This document shows, in pieces, positions 24,348 through 33,040 of a stretch of DNA of 50,079 bases; the first letter of the stretch is position 1; each line of letters opens with the position of its first letter. A program made the position numbers and the translations under genes. The notes under the pieces are model-generated. The model ran no database searches. It saw only the letters and a list, made by a program, of their open reading frames with translations, and had not been told where the DNA came from. Origin of the DNA: Candidatus Rifleibacteriota bacterium (GTDB taxonomy: Bacteria > Muiribacteriota > Ozemobacteria > Ozemobacterales > Ozemobacteraceae); contig JAHISQ010000013.1 in NCBI GenBank assembly GCA_018818125.1, forward strand, positions 1 through 50,079, read 5' to 3'.

Positions 24348-25606
24348 TGACAGAATCTGCACTCATTTCTCACGTTCTTGAAATATCCGGATTCGAATTG
24401 GAAGTACTCGGAGAGTCAAGCCTCCAGATTTTGCTGGAAAAACGAAAGAAGTGTATTGGCGTTTCAGATGATCAGGCGTATCTTCAGATACTCAAGCAAA
24501 ATCCGGCGGAGTGGCTGCTTCTGCTTGAAGAATTGGTTGTGCCTGAAACCTGGTTCTTTAGAGATCAAGAGACCTTCAATTTCATAGCTGAGCTGGCTCG
24601 GCAGTTCATCTCTGCCCATCCCGACTCCACTTTACGGATTTTTTCTGCTCCATGTGCAAGTGGTGAGGAGCCATATTCTATTGCTATGGCTCTGTTGGAG
24701 GCGGGCTTGCCCGAGACTTCATTTGTTATAGAAGCTATAGATGTAAGCCCAAGACAGATTGAGAAAGCCATGATCGGACACTATTCGATGGCTATACCTC
24801 GAGGTTGCACTTCAGAAATAGTAGCAAAATACTTCATTCGTAATGGGAGCAATCTTGAACTCTCTGAGAAGGTTCGAAAACTGGTTCACTTCTCCCAGGG
24901 AAGTCTCATCGGTGAATTCGGGGTATCGTCAATGCTTCCCTTCCATATTATTCTTTGCAAAAACCTGATGATTTATCTTTCCGACAAGTCGAGAAGTGCA
25001 TTGCTCAGGAATCTAAGGCAGGTTCTTACTCGGGATGGAGTGCTTTTTGCTGGTCACTCCGAGATTCCTTTTCTTTGCAAAAATGGATTTCGCATGCATG
25101 GACCAGCCGGAGCGTTTGCCTGTCAGTTACAGGGCGACACAGAATCAGGAAATAAAGTTCAAAAAGTTAGAACTCCGACGAAAGGCAGAACTGGAACGGA
25201 TAAAACTTCTGTCTGTAAACCTCCAATTATACCCCGGCAAAAATCTGACGTGACTGTAAATTTGCCTCCTGATCAGGCCGCTGTTCTCCCGCCTGATAAG
25301 CTGAAAGACCTGCAGTGCCTGGCGGACAAGGGAAAGTTTGAAGAGGCTCTTTCGCTTGGTGAGATAATTTTACGAGAAACTCCAGTTCCGCGGGCCTATT
25401 TCTTAGTGGGCTTAGTAAAACAAGCATTGAATAATTTTTCTGCGGCTGAGGAAATGTTCCAGCGAGCCTTGTATCTGGATAACTCTTTTTCCGAAGCTGT
25501 TGTGGCCCTTGGACTCCTTTACGAAAAACAGGGAAATACAGATAAATCACAGGTTTTTCAGGATAGAGCCCGTCGTTTAGCTATAGATAAGGAGAAACGA
25601 GCGTGA
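24347..25606 (+). CDS. wspC: CheR-type receptor methyltransferase with C-terminal TPR repeats (WspC-like)
   Basis: This 419-residue SAM-dependent glutamate methyltransferase has a helical N-terminal domain (about 1-80) and a Rossmann domain. The SAM-binding loop is FSAPCASGEEPYSIAMALLE and the second conserved motif is IILCKNLMIYL. A basic, low-complexity linker (about 265-315) leads to TPR repeats at about 320-415 (AYFLVGLVKQALNNFSAAEE). CheR-TPR fusion is characteristic of WspC and FrzF-like enzymes; TPRs bind the receptor or partner proteins. It would add methyl groups to the WspA-like receptors and tune their activity. It overlaps the next gene by 4 bases (GTGA). Confidence 0.92.
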   Translation: MTESALISHVLEISGFELEVLGESSLQILLEKRKKCIGVSDDQAYLQILKQNPAEWLLLLEELVVPETWFFRDQETFNFIAELARQFISAHPDSTLRIFSAPCASGEEPYSIAMALLEAGLPETSFVIEAIDVSPRQIEKAMIGHYSMAIPRGCTSEIVAKYFIRNGSNLELSEKVRKLVHFSQGSLIGEFGVSSMLPFHIILCKNLMIYLSDKSRSALLRNLRQVLTRDGVLFAGHSEIPFLCKNGFRMHGPAGAFACQLQGDTESGNKVQKVRTPTKGRTGTDKTSVCKPPIIPRQKSDVTVNLPPDQAAVLPPDKLKDLQCLADKGKFEEALSLGEIILRETPVPRAYFLVGLVKQALNNFSAAEEMFQRALYLDNSFSEAVVALGLLYEKQGNTDKSQVFQDRARRLAIDKEKRA

Positions 25607-26292
25607 CAGAAAATGGATCGGCTCTTATCAGCCCCGAGCTAAATAAATGCTGGAAAAGATCCAGACTGGATTCAGACGAGGTCTGTGAAAAACTGCAGGA
25701 GTTTGGCAACTGCAGGAATTGTCCAGACTTTTCTCTGGCAGCAAGAAGCCTTCTTGATCGCCCTTTTCCCGATGGGTTATTGGATGATTGGTCAGAGCGT
25801 CTTAGCGGAGCGAAAGATTCCAGTATTTCCAATGAGATGTCCGTGGTTGTGTTTCGAATCCGTGATGAATGGCTTGCATTGGATACTCATTTTTTGCAGG
25901 AAGTGGCGGAAACCAGGATGATTCATACCGTGCCTGCTCGGACAAATTCGCTCTTTCTTGGGTTGGTTAACGTTAATGGCGAACTCTTACCCTGCATGTC
26001 GTCCGTGGAGATCTTAGGACTTACTGAGAATCTGGTCTCTCACCCAGAGGGAAAACAGGCATATCGGAGAATGATTGCCGTGCAAAAAGAAAATAATCGT
26101 TTTGTTTTCCAGGTGGATGAAGTTCTTTGTGTCTCCCAGGTTTCACGTGATGTCATGGAACCTTTGCCCGATACTCTCATGAGTAATGATACTGCGTTGA
26201 TGACCAGGTTGTTTTACCTTGAGGGAGCAACCGTTGGACTTTTGGATGCTGAGCGCTTTTTCCAGGCACTGACAAGGAGTCTTCCAAGTTGA
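25603..26292 (+). CDS. wspD: CheW-type adaptor with N-terminal four-cysteine segment (WspD-like)
   Basis: This 229-residue protein has a CheW domain at about 75-215 (VVFRIRDEWLALDTHFLQEV) behind an N-terminal extension with C16, C28, C37 and C40, reading CEKLQEFGNCRNCPDFS, then AARSLLDRPFPDG. From memory, Pseudomonas WspD has the same CRNCP and LLDRP features, which supports the assignment strongly. The four cysteines could bind a metal ion. It starts at GTG overlapping the CheR stop and overlaps the CheA start by 4 bases (TTGA). As a second adaptor it probably helps build a distinct receptor-kinase array. Confidence 0.9.
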   Translation: MTENGSALISPELNKCWKRSRLDSDEVCEKLQEFGNCRNCPDFSLAARSLLDRPFPDGLLDDWSERLSGAKDSSISNEMSVVVFRIRDEWLALDTHFLQEVAETRMIHTVPARTNSLFLGLVNVNGELLPCMSSVEILGLTENLVSHPEGKQAYRRMIAVQKENNRFVFQVDEVLCVSQVSRDVMEPLPDTLMSNDTALMTRLFYLEGATVGLLDAERFFQALTRSLPS

Positions 26293-29200
26293 CCACAAAA
26301 AACACTCCAGATCCAGCTATGGTTGACCTGTTCCGAATGGAACTTGATGAGCATTCAGGTAAGCTCTTGGAGCTTCTGCCTGAACTGCACGAACTTTCCC
26401 CGGCAAGCTTGGATCAACTTGTCCGAGCGGCTCACTCTATAAAGGGCGCTGCCCGAGTTGTGGCCCTGAATCAGGCCGTTGGTCTGGCTGCAGCAATGGA
26501 GGAACTTTTCGACGCTTTCCGAAAGGGCACGCAAACCCCCGACAAGGTACATCTGGAAATATTGCAGGATGGAGTGCGTTTGTACAGACAATTAGCTGCC
26601 TCCGATGATATTCCAGAGATGCTTGATGTTTCTCAGTCAGAATTTACTGCTCTGGCAGAGAAGCTTTCCGGTTTTCTGACAAAAGTCTCACCTGCTACCG
26701 ATGCATCCGAAAATCCCAAGGCCCCAGAAAAGCAGGGTAAACCCTTGCCACCAACAACATTGGATATCGACCCGGAGATGCTGGCTTTGTTCCGATCTGA
26801 ACTTGAAACTCACACTGAGGCTATCGAGACTGGTTTGATTAAAGTTGCCAAAGAACCTACGCCTGAACTCCTGGAAGCCCTTATGCGTGCTGCCCATTCC
26901 ATAAAAGGAGCCGCAAGAATAGTAGGCTTGCATCAACTGGTCGGTTTGGCTCACACAATCGAAAATGTTCTGATTGCCGGGCAACGCAGCGAAGTCGTTT
27001 TCTATCCGAAACTTATTGATGCTCTGCTTGCTGGAAACGATGTTTTTAAGAACCTGGGTGAAACTTCCGATGCGGATATTCCACTTTACCTCCAGTCAGT
27101 TGAGACTCAGGTTGCCGAATTCATCTCAAGCATTGAGATCCTCGTGAAAAGCGCACCAGAGGAGAAGGTCTCTTCTGAAAAAACTCGCTCCGATGTGAAA
27201 CCGGAAACAGAAAAAGCTCCTTCTTCTGTTCAACCAGAGATAGTGGTGGACATACCAGAAATTGATCCAGCTATGGCTGATCTCTTCAAAGCAGAGCTGG
27301 AAACGCATACTCAGGTTCTTGAGACCGGCCTGCTTAACGTGGAAAAGAACCAGACACCGGAAAACATTGAGCCTCTTATGAGGGCTGCGCACTCTATGAA
27401 GGGTGCAGCTCGAATGGTGGGTGTCAGCCCTTGCGTCGGACTTGCTCACAGCATGGAAGATCTCCTTGTTTCCGCACAAAAGGGGAATGTCACGCTGACT
27501 TCTGGCCAGATTGATATACTTCTGCAAAGCACCGATATTTTTTCGGTACTCTCTAAGACTGACGTTAAAGATTTTGGAAAATATTTTGGCAAAGAAGCGG
27601 GCACCATTGACCGCCTCATAGGGGCATTGAAAGGTGTCTCTGATTCTGAATCGCCAGATCAGAAATCAGCGGTCAAGTCGGCTGAGGAGCCCAAGACAAA
27701 GAAGCAGGTGGCACCATCTGCTTCCAAGGCCTCAGGTAAACCCGTTCGCGATGATGATGTGATAAAGATTCAGGCTGAGAAGCTTACCCGTTTGATTGGC
27801 TTGTCAGGAGAGTGTTTGATTCAGGCAAAATCAGCCCAAAATTTTCAGGGCTTGTTGAAGCACATAAAAGACCTTTATCTGGGCATGGAAAGCCGCCTTA
27901 CCAAGATCCACGGAATTCTTATTGCAGAAAATGCCTCAATGGCTCTTAATGAAGAAATACAAGAGCTGAATGATAACTTGGCCCAAACCTCCGAATTCTT
28001 TTCAACGCACATGGACAAGGTGAAGTTTCTTTCGTGGAAACTTGAAACTCTTGCTGATCATCTTTATGGAGAGGTGCTGAATATTCGTATGCAGCCTTTT
28101 TCTGAGGGGATGTATGGCTTCTCCAGAATGGTTCGTGATCTTGCCAAGGATCTCGACAAAAAGGTTGATTTTGAGATCGGTGGTAGCAACTCCATGGTTG
28201 ACAGCAACATCCTGAAGAAGCTCGAAGCTCCATTGAACCACCTGGTCAGAAATGCGGTAGATCACGCCATTGAATCTCCTGAGGATCGTGTTAAATCAGG
28301 GAAGTCTGCGACTGGAAAGATACTGGTCGAAGCACGACATCGTTCTGGAATGCTGGAAGTTCTTATCCAGGACGATGGCAAGGGAATTGATTTTGCCGGG
28401 TTGAAGCGGAAGATTGCCGAACGAGGCTATGCTACTGCCGATATGGTCGAAAAGATGAGTCGGGATGAGCTTGCAGACTTTCTTTTCCTGCCAGGGTTCT
28501 CAACTAAGGGTCAGGTTACCACCATTAGCGGGCGTGGCGTAGGTCTCGACATTGTCAATTCTATGGCCCAGGAAGTTGGTGGCCAGGTCAGTGTGACCTC
28601 AGAACTTGGTCAGGGAACCACATTCTTGTTGCGACTCCCACTAACCATGTCTGTGCTAAGGGTTCTTCTCGTCGAGATTGCTGGAGAGCCTTATGGTCTC
28701 CAACTTTCCCGTATTGATTCTCTTTTCGAAGTTTCTTCGAAAGAAATCGCTGTAATTGAGGATCGGCAGTATGTAACGATGAAAGGTGAGCAAATTGGCC
28801 TTCTGTCGGCCCATCAGGTTTTGCAGTTGCCCCAGCAACCATTGCCCTCTGACAGGGTTGGAGTTATTGTCATAAGTGATCGGATGAATCAGTATGGACT
28901 TGTAGTTGATCGATTTCTCGGGAGCCGGGAAGTAGTTGTACTTCCTCTCGATCCTCGCCTGGGCAAGATTCCAAATATTCGAGCCGGCGCGGTTCTGGAC
29001 GATGGGAATCCGATACTCATTATGGATGGCAATGACCTGGTTCGGTCTATCGACAACCTTCTCAATCGCGCTCGTTTGCGAAAGGTAACTGCCGCTTTGA
29101 AGTCTGGGGTCGAGGTGAAGAAGAGGATTCTTGTCGTAGACGACTCTTTGACCGTTCGCGAAGTTGAGCGCAGACTACTGGAAAACCGCGGTTACGATGT

Positions 29201-29489
29201 CACCGTGGCCGTCGACGGGATGGATGGGTGGAATACCCTGCAAACCCAGATCTTTGATCTGATCATTTCCGATGTTGACATGCCACGAATGACAGGTTTT
29301 GAGCTTGTGGGACGTATCAAACGGCATCCAGGTCTCAAGGCCATTCCAGTCATGATCGTTTCTTACAAGGACCGGGAAGAGGATCGAATGCGTGGTCTTG
29401 CCGCCGGCGCTAATTACTATTTCACCAAAAGTAGTTTCCATGACGAAACCCTTCTTGCTGCTGTTCGTGATTTGATTGGAGACCCATGA
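26289..29489 (+). CDS. wspE: CheA-type hybrid kinase with three HPt domains and a receiver (WspE-like)
   Basis: This 1066-residue protein has three HPt domains: H49 (AAHSIKGAARVV), H203 (AAHSIKGAARIVG) and H368 (AAHSMKGAARMVG). They are separated by Pro/Lys/Glu-rich linkers. A dimerisation region (about 490-590) leads to a CheA-type ATPase with N-box HLVRNAVDHAIESPEDR (about 651-667), QDDGKGID and GRGVGLDIVNSM. A CheW domain follows at about 785-920, then a receiver with ILVVDDSLTVRE and acceptor D995 in IISDVDMPRMTG. WspE normally has one HPt, so this is an expanded version. It starts with TTG after AAGGAG. It should phosphorylate the REC-PP2C protein and perhaps its own receiver as a sink. 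Confidence 0.93.
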   Translation: MTTKNTPDPAMVDLFRMELDEHSGKLLELLPELHELSPASLDQLVRAAHSIKGAARVVALNQAVGLAAAMEELFDAFRKGTQTPDKVHLEILQDGVRLYRQLAASDDIPEMLDVSQSEFTALAEKLSGFLTKVSPATDASENPKAPEKQGKPLPPTTLDIDPEMLALFRSELETHTEAIETGLIKVAKEPTPELLEALMRAAHSIKGAARIVGLHQLVGLAHTIENVLIAGQRSEVVFYPKLIDALLAGNDVFKNLGETSDADIPLYLQSVETQVAEFISSIEILVKSAPEEKVSSEKTRSDVKPETEKAPSSVQPEIVVDIPEIDPAMADLFKAELETHTQVLETGLLNVEKNQTPENIEPLMRAAHSMKGAARMVGVSPCVGLAHSMEDLLVSAQKGNVTLTSGQIDILLQSTDIFSVLSKTDVKDFGKYFGKEAGTIDRLIGALKGVSDSESPDQKSAVKSAEEPKTKKQVAPSASKASGKPVRDDDVIKIQAEKLTRLIGLSGECLIQAKSAQNFQGLLKHIKDLYLGMESRLTKIHGILIAENASMALNEEIQELNDNLAQTSEFFSTHMDKVKFLSWKLETLADHLYGEVLNIRMQPFSEGMYGFSRMVRDLAKDLDKKVDFEIGGSNSMVDSNILKKLEAPLNHLVRNAVDHAIESPEDRVKSGKSATGKILVEARHRSGMLEVLIQDDGKGIDFAGLKRKIAERGYATADMVEKMSRDELADFLFLPGFSTKGQVTTISGRGVGLDIVNSMAQEVGGQVSVTSELGQGTTFLLRLPLTMSVLRVLLVEIAGEPYGLQLSRIDSLFEVSSKEIAVIEDRQYVTMKGEQIGLLSAHQVLQLPQQPLPSDRVGVIVISDRMNQYGLVVDRFLGSREVVVLPLDPRLGKIPNIRAGAVLDDGNPILIMDGNDLVRSIDNLLNRARLRKVTAALKSGVEVKKRILVVDDSLTVREVERRLLENRGYDVTVAVDGMDGWNTLQTQIFDLIISDVDMPRMTGFELVGRIKRHPGLKAIPVMIVSYKDREEDRMRGLAAGANYYFTKSSFHDETLLAAVRDLIGDP

Positions 29490-30511
29490 CCATGCGAATT
29501 ATTCTTGCTCAACAGACCTCCGGCAAGGTTGAAATACTTCGGCGAATTCTCACCGAAGGGCTTCAGCATGAGGTCGTTGGAGAGGCCTATTCCGGAGGAG
29601 AGATTCTGGAAAAGTGTCGAGTTTACAAACCTGACGCTTTGTTAATGGACGTAATGTTTTCTGACCTTCCCGTGGCGGCTGTTCTGACAGAAGTCATGAG
29701 AAACTCGCCCTGTGCGATCCTGATAGTTACGTCCTCTGTGGATTTATCCGCCAGCAAGGTTCTATCAGCTCTTGGAGCGGGGGCATTGGACGCAGTGAAT
29801 GCTCCTGTCGAAGGAACTGACAACTCCATGGAATTTAATGAAAAGTTTCTGAAGAAATTTCGACTGCTGGAGAGGCTATCTGGAACCTTTTCCCAAAGGG
29901 AAAAGCCATTGAACAAGATTGTGTCATGTGCCAACCCGGATTCTATAGTTGCCATCGGAGCTTCTACAGGCGGTCCCGGTGCCATTGCCGCAGTTTTGAA
30001 CCAGTTTCCCACAAATCCAGGGTTTGTGACGGTCGTTATTCAACACCTCGAAGAGAGATTTTGTGAAGGAATGACCGCGTGGTTGAATCAAATGACTCAC
30101 CAGACAGTAATCAAGGCCGAGAATGGAGATAGTCCCAAGCAGGGAATTGTCTATTTTGCCTGCACTAATGACCATCTTCGCCTGACCGAAGACGGAACCT
30201 TTCGTTACAGTAGCAAACCCGAGGACAACCCCTTCCGACCCTCTGTGGACGTATTTTTTACTAGTCTGGCTGAACACTGGGCTGTGCCAGGAGTTGCTGT
30301 TCTATTGACGGGAATGGGAAATGATGGGGCTGCTGGAATGCTGGCTCTCAAAAACAAGAACTGGCACACAATTGCCCAGGATGAAACTACCTCGGCGGTA
30401 TTTGGTATGCCCCGCGCTGCAATTAAAATCGGGGCTGCTCTGCAGGTTTTGGCACTTGATGCCATAGCCGACAGTATTTTGAAACAACTCCAAACAAGGA
30501 TTGAAAGATGA
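29486..30511 (+). CDS. wspF: CheB-type methylesterase with degenerate receiver (WspF-like)
   Basis: This 341-residue enzyme has a C-terminal methylesterase domain (about 150-340) with the complete triad: S160 in AIGASTGGPG, H187 in VVIQHLEER and D280 in TGMGNDGAAG. It would remove methyl groups from receptors. The N-terminal receiver (about 1-110) keeps D55 but has QQ at positions 9-10 where the metal-binding acidic pair should be, and lacks the conserved Lys of the xKP motif (AVNAP). It probably cannot be phosphorylated in the usual way. WspF receivers are also atypical. It overlaps both neighbours by 4 bases (ATGA). Confidence 0.92.
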   Translation: MTMRIILAQQTSGKVEILRRILTEGLQHEVVGEAYSGGEILEKCRVYKPDALLMDVMFSDLPVAAVLTEVMRNSPCAILIVTSSVDLSASKVLSALGAGALDAVNAPVEGTDNSMEFNEKFLKKFRLLERLSGTFSQREKPLNKIVSCANPDSIVAIGASTGGPGAIAAVLNQFPTNPGFVTVVIQHLEERFCEGMTAWLNQMTHQTVIKAENGDSPKQGIVYFACTNDHLRLTEDGTFRYSSKPEDNPFRPSVDVFFTSLAEHWAVPGVAVLLTGMGNDGAAGMLALKNKNWHTIAQDETTSAVFGMPRAAIKIGAALQVLALDAIADSILKQLQTRIER

Positions 30512-31710
30512 CCCAAAAAGAAAGTAACTTCACTGCCCCTAACCTGGCCCATTACGATATCAATGTTCTTCTGGTTGATGACCAGCCTATTGTCGCGGAA
30601 ACCGTCCGCCGTATGCTTGTTCCGGAAAAAGACATTATTTTTCACTACTGCCAGAACCCCGCCGATGCCATGAAAATGGCGACGGAAATATCCCCGACAA
30701 TAATCCTCCAGGATTTGGTCATGCCTGACATTGACGGATTGACCCTGGTAAAATTTTACAGAAAGCATCCTCAATTAAAAGATATTCCCCTCATTGTGCT
30801 CTCAAGTAAAGAGGAAGCTACAACCAAGGCTGAAGCCTTTGCACTTGGGGCAAATGACTACCTGGTCAAACTGCCTGACAAAATCGAACTTATAGCTCGA
30901 ATCCGCTATCATTCAAAAGGTTACATTGCTCTTTTGGAGAGAAACGATGCATATCAGGCCCTGAAAAAGAGTCAGGAGATTCTGGCATCTGAACTGGCCC
31001 AGGCGGCTGATTATGTGGCCTCTCTTTTTCCTGAACCACTTACCGAAGGAAGGATTCGAACAAACTGGCGATATAATCCGTCTTCTGAGCTTGGTGGCGA
31101 CTCCTTTGGTTATCACTGGATAGATGACGAGCATTTTGCAATCTATCTCCTGGATGTTTGCGGTCACGGGGTAGGATCAGCTCTGCTGGCTGTTTCTGCC
31201 ATTAACGTTTTGTCCGGTCAGACGTTGCCGGATACAGATTTCCTTGTTCCGGCGAGTGTCATGAAATCCTTGAATGATGCCTTTCCAATGGATAGGAACA
31301 ATGGCTTTTTCTTTACAATATGGTATGGCGTTCTCAACGTTAACACCGGTGAACTTAAATTCTCTGGTGGTGGTCATCCTTTTCCTTTCCTGCTGACAAA
31401 ATCTGGTGAAATCAGTGAAATAGAGAACATAAACCTGGTGGTGGGTTGTATGAGCGGTGTCAGTTACACTTCTTCATCTGTAATGATTCCAAGGGGCGCC
31501 AAGGTATTCGTTTTTTCCGATGGTGCTTTTGAGATAGAAAGACCCGATGGCACCTTCTGGGATGAACATGGATTAATGCACTACCTGAGTCAGAAGTTTC
31601 CTGATGGTAAAACTGAACTGGATGACCTTCACTCCTATCTTTTGGATATGAGAGGGAAACCCATTCTGGACGATGACTACTCAATTCTCTGTGTTGAGTT
31701 GCAAGAATAG
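30508..31710 (+). CDS. WspR-like receiver fused to a PP2C/SpoIIE phosphatase
   Basis: This 400-residue protein is the output regulator. The receiver (about 15-138) has D24-D25, acceptor D69 in LQDLVMPDIDG, S99/S100 and K121. Its motifs GANDYLVKLP, IELIARIRYH and SKGYIAL match my memory of Pseudomonas WspR almost word for word. A helical stalk (about 140-172) joins it to a SpoIIE/RsbU-type PP2C domain (about 185-398) with all expected metal aspartates: GGD (D198), LDVCGHG (D216), FSDGAFE (D338) and LDDDYS (D388-D390). WspR carries a GGDEF cyclase at this place. Phosphorylation by the CheA should switch on dephosphorylation of a Ser/Thr-phosphoprotein, plausibly the STAS protein at 46708. Confidence 0.93.
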   Translation: MTQKESNFTAPNLAHYDINVLLVDDQPIVAETVRRMLVPEKDIIFHYCQNPADAMKMATEISPTIILQDLVMPDIDGLTLVKFYRKHPQLKDIPLIVLSSKEEATTKAEAFALGANDYLVKLPDKIELIARIRYHSKGYIALLERNDAYQALKKSQEILASELAQAADYVASLFPEPLTEGRIRTNWRYNPSSELGGDSFGYHWIDDEHFAIYLLDVCGHGVGSALLAVSAINVLSGQTLPDTDFLVPASVMKSLNDAFPMDRNNGFFFTIWYGVLNVNTGELKFSGGGHPFPFLLTKSGEISEIENINLVVGCMSGVSYTSSSVMIPRGAKVFVFSDGAFEIERPDGTFWDEHGLMHYLSQKFPDGKTELDDLHSYLLDMRGKPILDDDYSILCVELQE

Positions 31711-31737
31711 AAGCTTTTCCCAGGAGGGAATGCCAGG

Positions 31738-32928
31738 ATGGTAAAAATAGCAATGTGGCAGAAGCCGCAATTGCGGTTGGACGAGGAAGAGAATAAGCAC
31801 CGGAAGGTCGGTTGGCTTGAGCTTTTTTTCGACCTGTTTTTTGTTGTCGTATTTGCTCAAATAGCCCATCACCTTGGTCAAGACATTTCGGTGCATGGAG
31901 TCCTGGAGTTTACATTGTTTTTTGTACCGGCCTGGTGGGTATGGGTCACTGACACATACCATAAGGAACGGTTTGAGACAGAAGGTCTGGAGAACCGCTT
32001 TTACACCTTTGCCATGATGGTTGCAATCACCGGGATGGCTGTGTCGGCTGGTCATGGTTTGACAAGCCTTACAGCATATGCTTCGGCCTATCTGGTGGCA
32101 CGAGCTATGACTACTATAATGTGGATCAGGGGCGGTATACATCATCCAGAATTTCGACCGGTTTCAAAAAGAATCGCGATTGGGTATGCGATTACTGCTG
32201 CAATAATCATCGGGTCGATGTTTGTTAATGGCAACCAGAGTCTGCTCCTTTTTACCATCGGTGTTGTTGTTGACCTGCTTGGCCCCTTTTTGCTTATCAA
32301 GTATCTAAAAGCTCTCCCTAAGTATAGTTCCTCTAAATTGCCAGAACGGTTTGGACTTCTTACCATAATCGTTCTCGGTGAGACAATTGTTGGAGTTGTA
32401 AATGGTCTGGCCAAACACCAGCAATTTTCTTTTTTGACCTTTATCGGCGGCATTCTGGGTCTTGCAATCGTTTTCTGTTTGTGGTGGATCTATTTTGACT
32501 TTATTGGTCGACGGGTTTTTAAGCCTGTTCCTCCTTGGCCTTTTGTCTGGTCATATTTCCATCTGCCTCTATCTATGGGTATCATCGCCTCTGGTCCAGG
32601 AATCCTGAAAGGACTGGCCCACATCGATTCTGCCCTTCCCCAGGAGGCCGGGTATTTTCTGGCGGGTACCGTTGCCTTGTCCCTGATTTCCGTAGGCCTT
32701 CTGGAAACGACGTTGGCGAGAGATAAAGATGAACACAGTCACCCAGTTGCCAGTCCCTCTTTGAAAATCGGAGGTGCTCTGGTTGTTCTTGCCGGACCTT
32801 ACTTTTTCTCGAACCCTGGATCCATACAATTGTTTCTTTTTTTTCTTGCTGTATTGGTTGTACAGGTAATCTATGCTTCGCATGTGTGTTTTACCACAGA
32901 TTCGCTGGAACTCGATTCCAGTGGTTGA
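31738..32928 (+). CDS. LtrA-family (low temperature requirement) integral membrane protein
   Basis: This 396-residue protein has about ten hydrophobic segments. The signature near the N-terminus, RKVGWLELFFDLFFVVVFAQ, is typical of the LtrA family, as is LPERFGLLTIIVLGETIVG in the middle. The biochemical function of LtrA proteins is unknown; one was linked to low-temperature growth in Listeria. ATG 31738 follows a perfect AGGAGG by ten bases. The gene starts 27 bases after the REC-PP2C stop with no terminator between, so it is probably co-transcribed with the chemosensory genes. That link is positional only. Confidence 0.88.
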   Translation: MVKIAMWQKPQLRLDEEENKHRKVGWLELFFDLFFVVVFAQIAHHLGQDISVHGVLEFTLFFVPAWWVWVTDTYHKERFETEGLENRFYTFAMMVAITGMAVSAGHGLTSLTAYASAYLVARAMTTIMWIRGGIHHPEFRPVSKRIAIGYAITAAIIIGSMFVNGNQSLLLFTIGVVVDLLGPFLLIKYLKALPKYSSSKLPERFGLLTIIVLGETIVGVVNGLAKHQQFSFLTFIGGILGLAIVFCLWWIYFDFIGRRVFKPVPPWPFVWSYFHLPLSMGIIASGPGILKGLAHIDSALPQEAGYFLAGTVALSLISVGLLETTLARDKDEHSHPVASPSLKIGGALVVLAGPYFFSNPGSIQLFLFFLAVLVVQVIYASHVCFTTDSLELDSSG

Positions 32929-33040
32929 CTTGAATTTTTTTGTAAGATTCTGTAAAATGTGTTGTTTCATGTCTGATATCTTATAGTTGGCCATTTCAGC
33001 CCACTATCCATGATTTCAAAATAACCAGGAGATATGTAGT

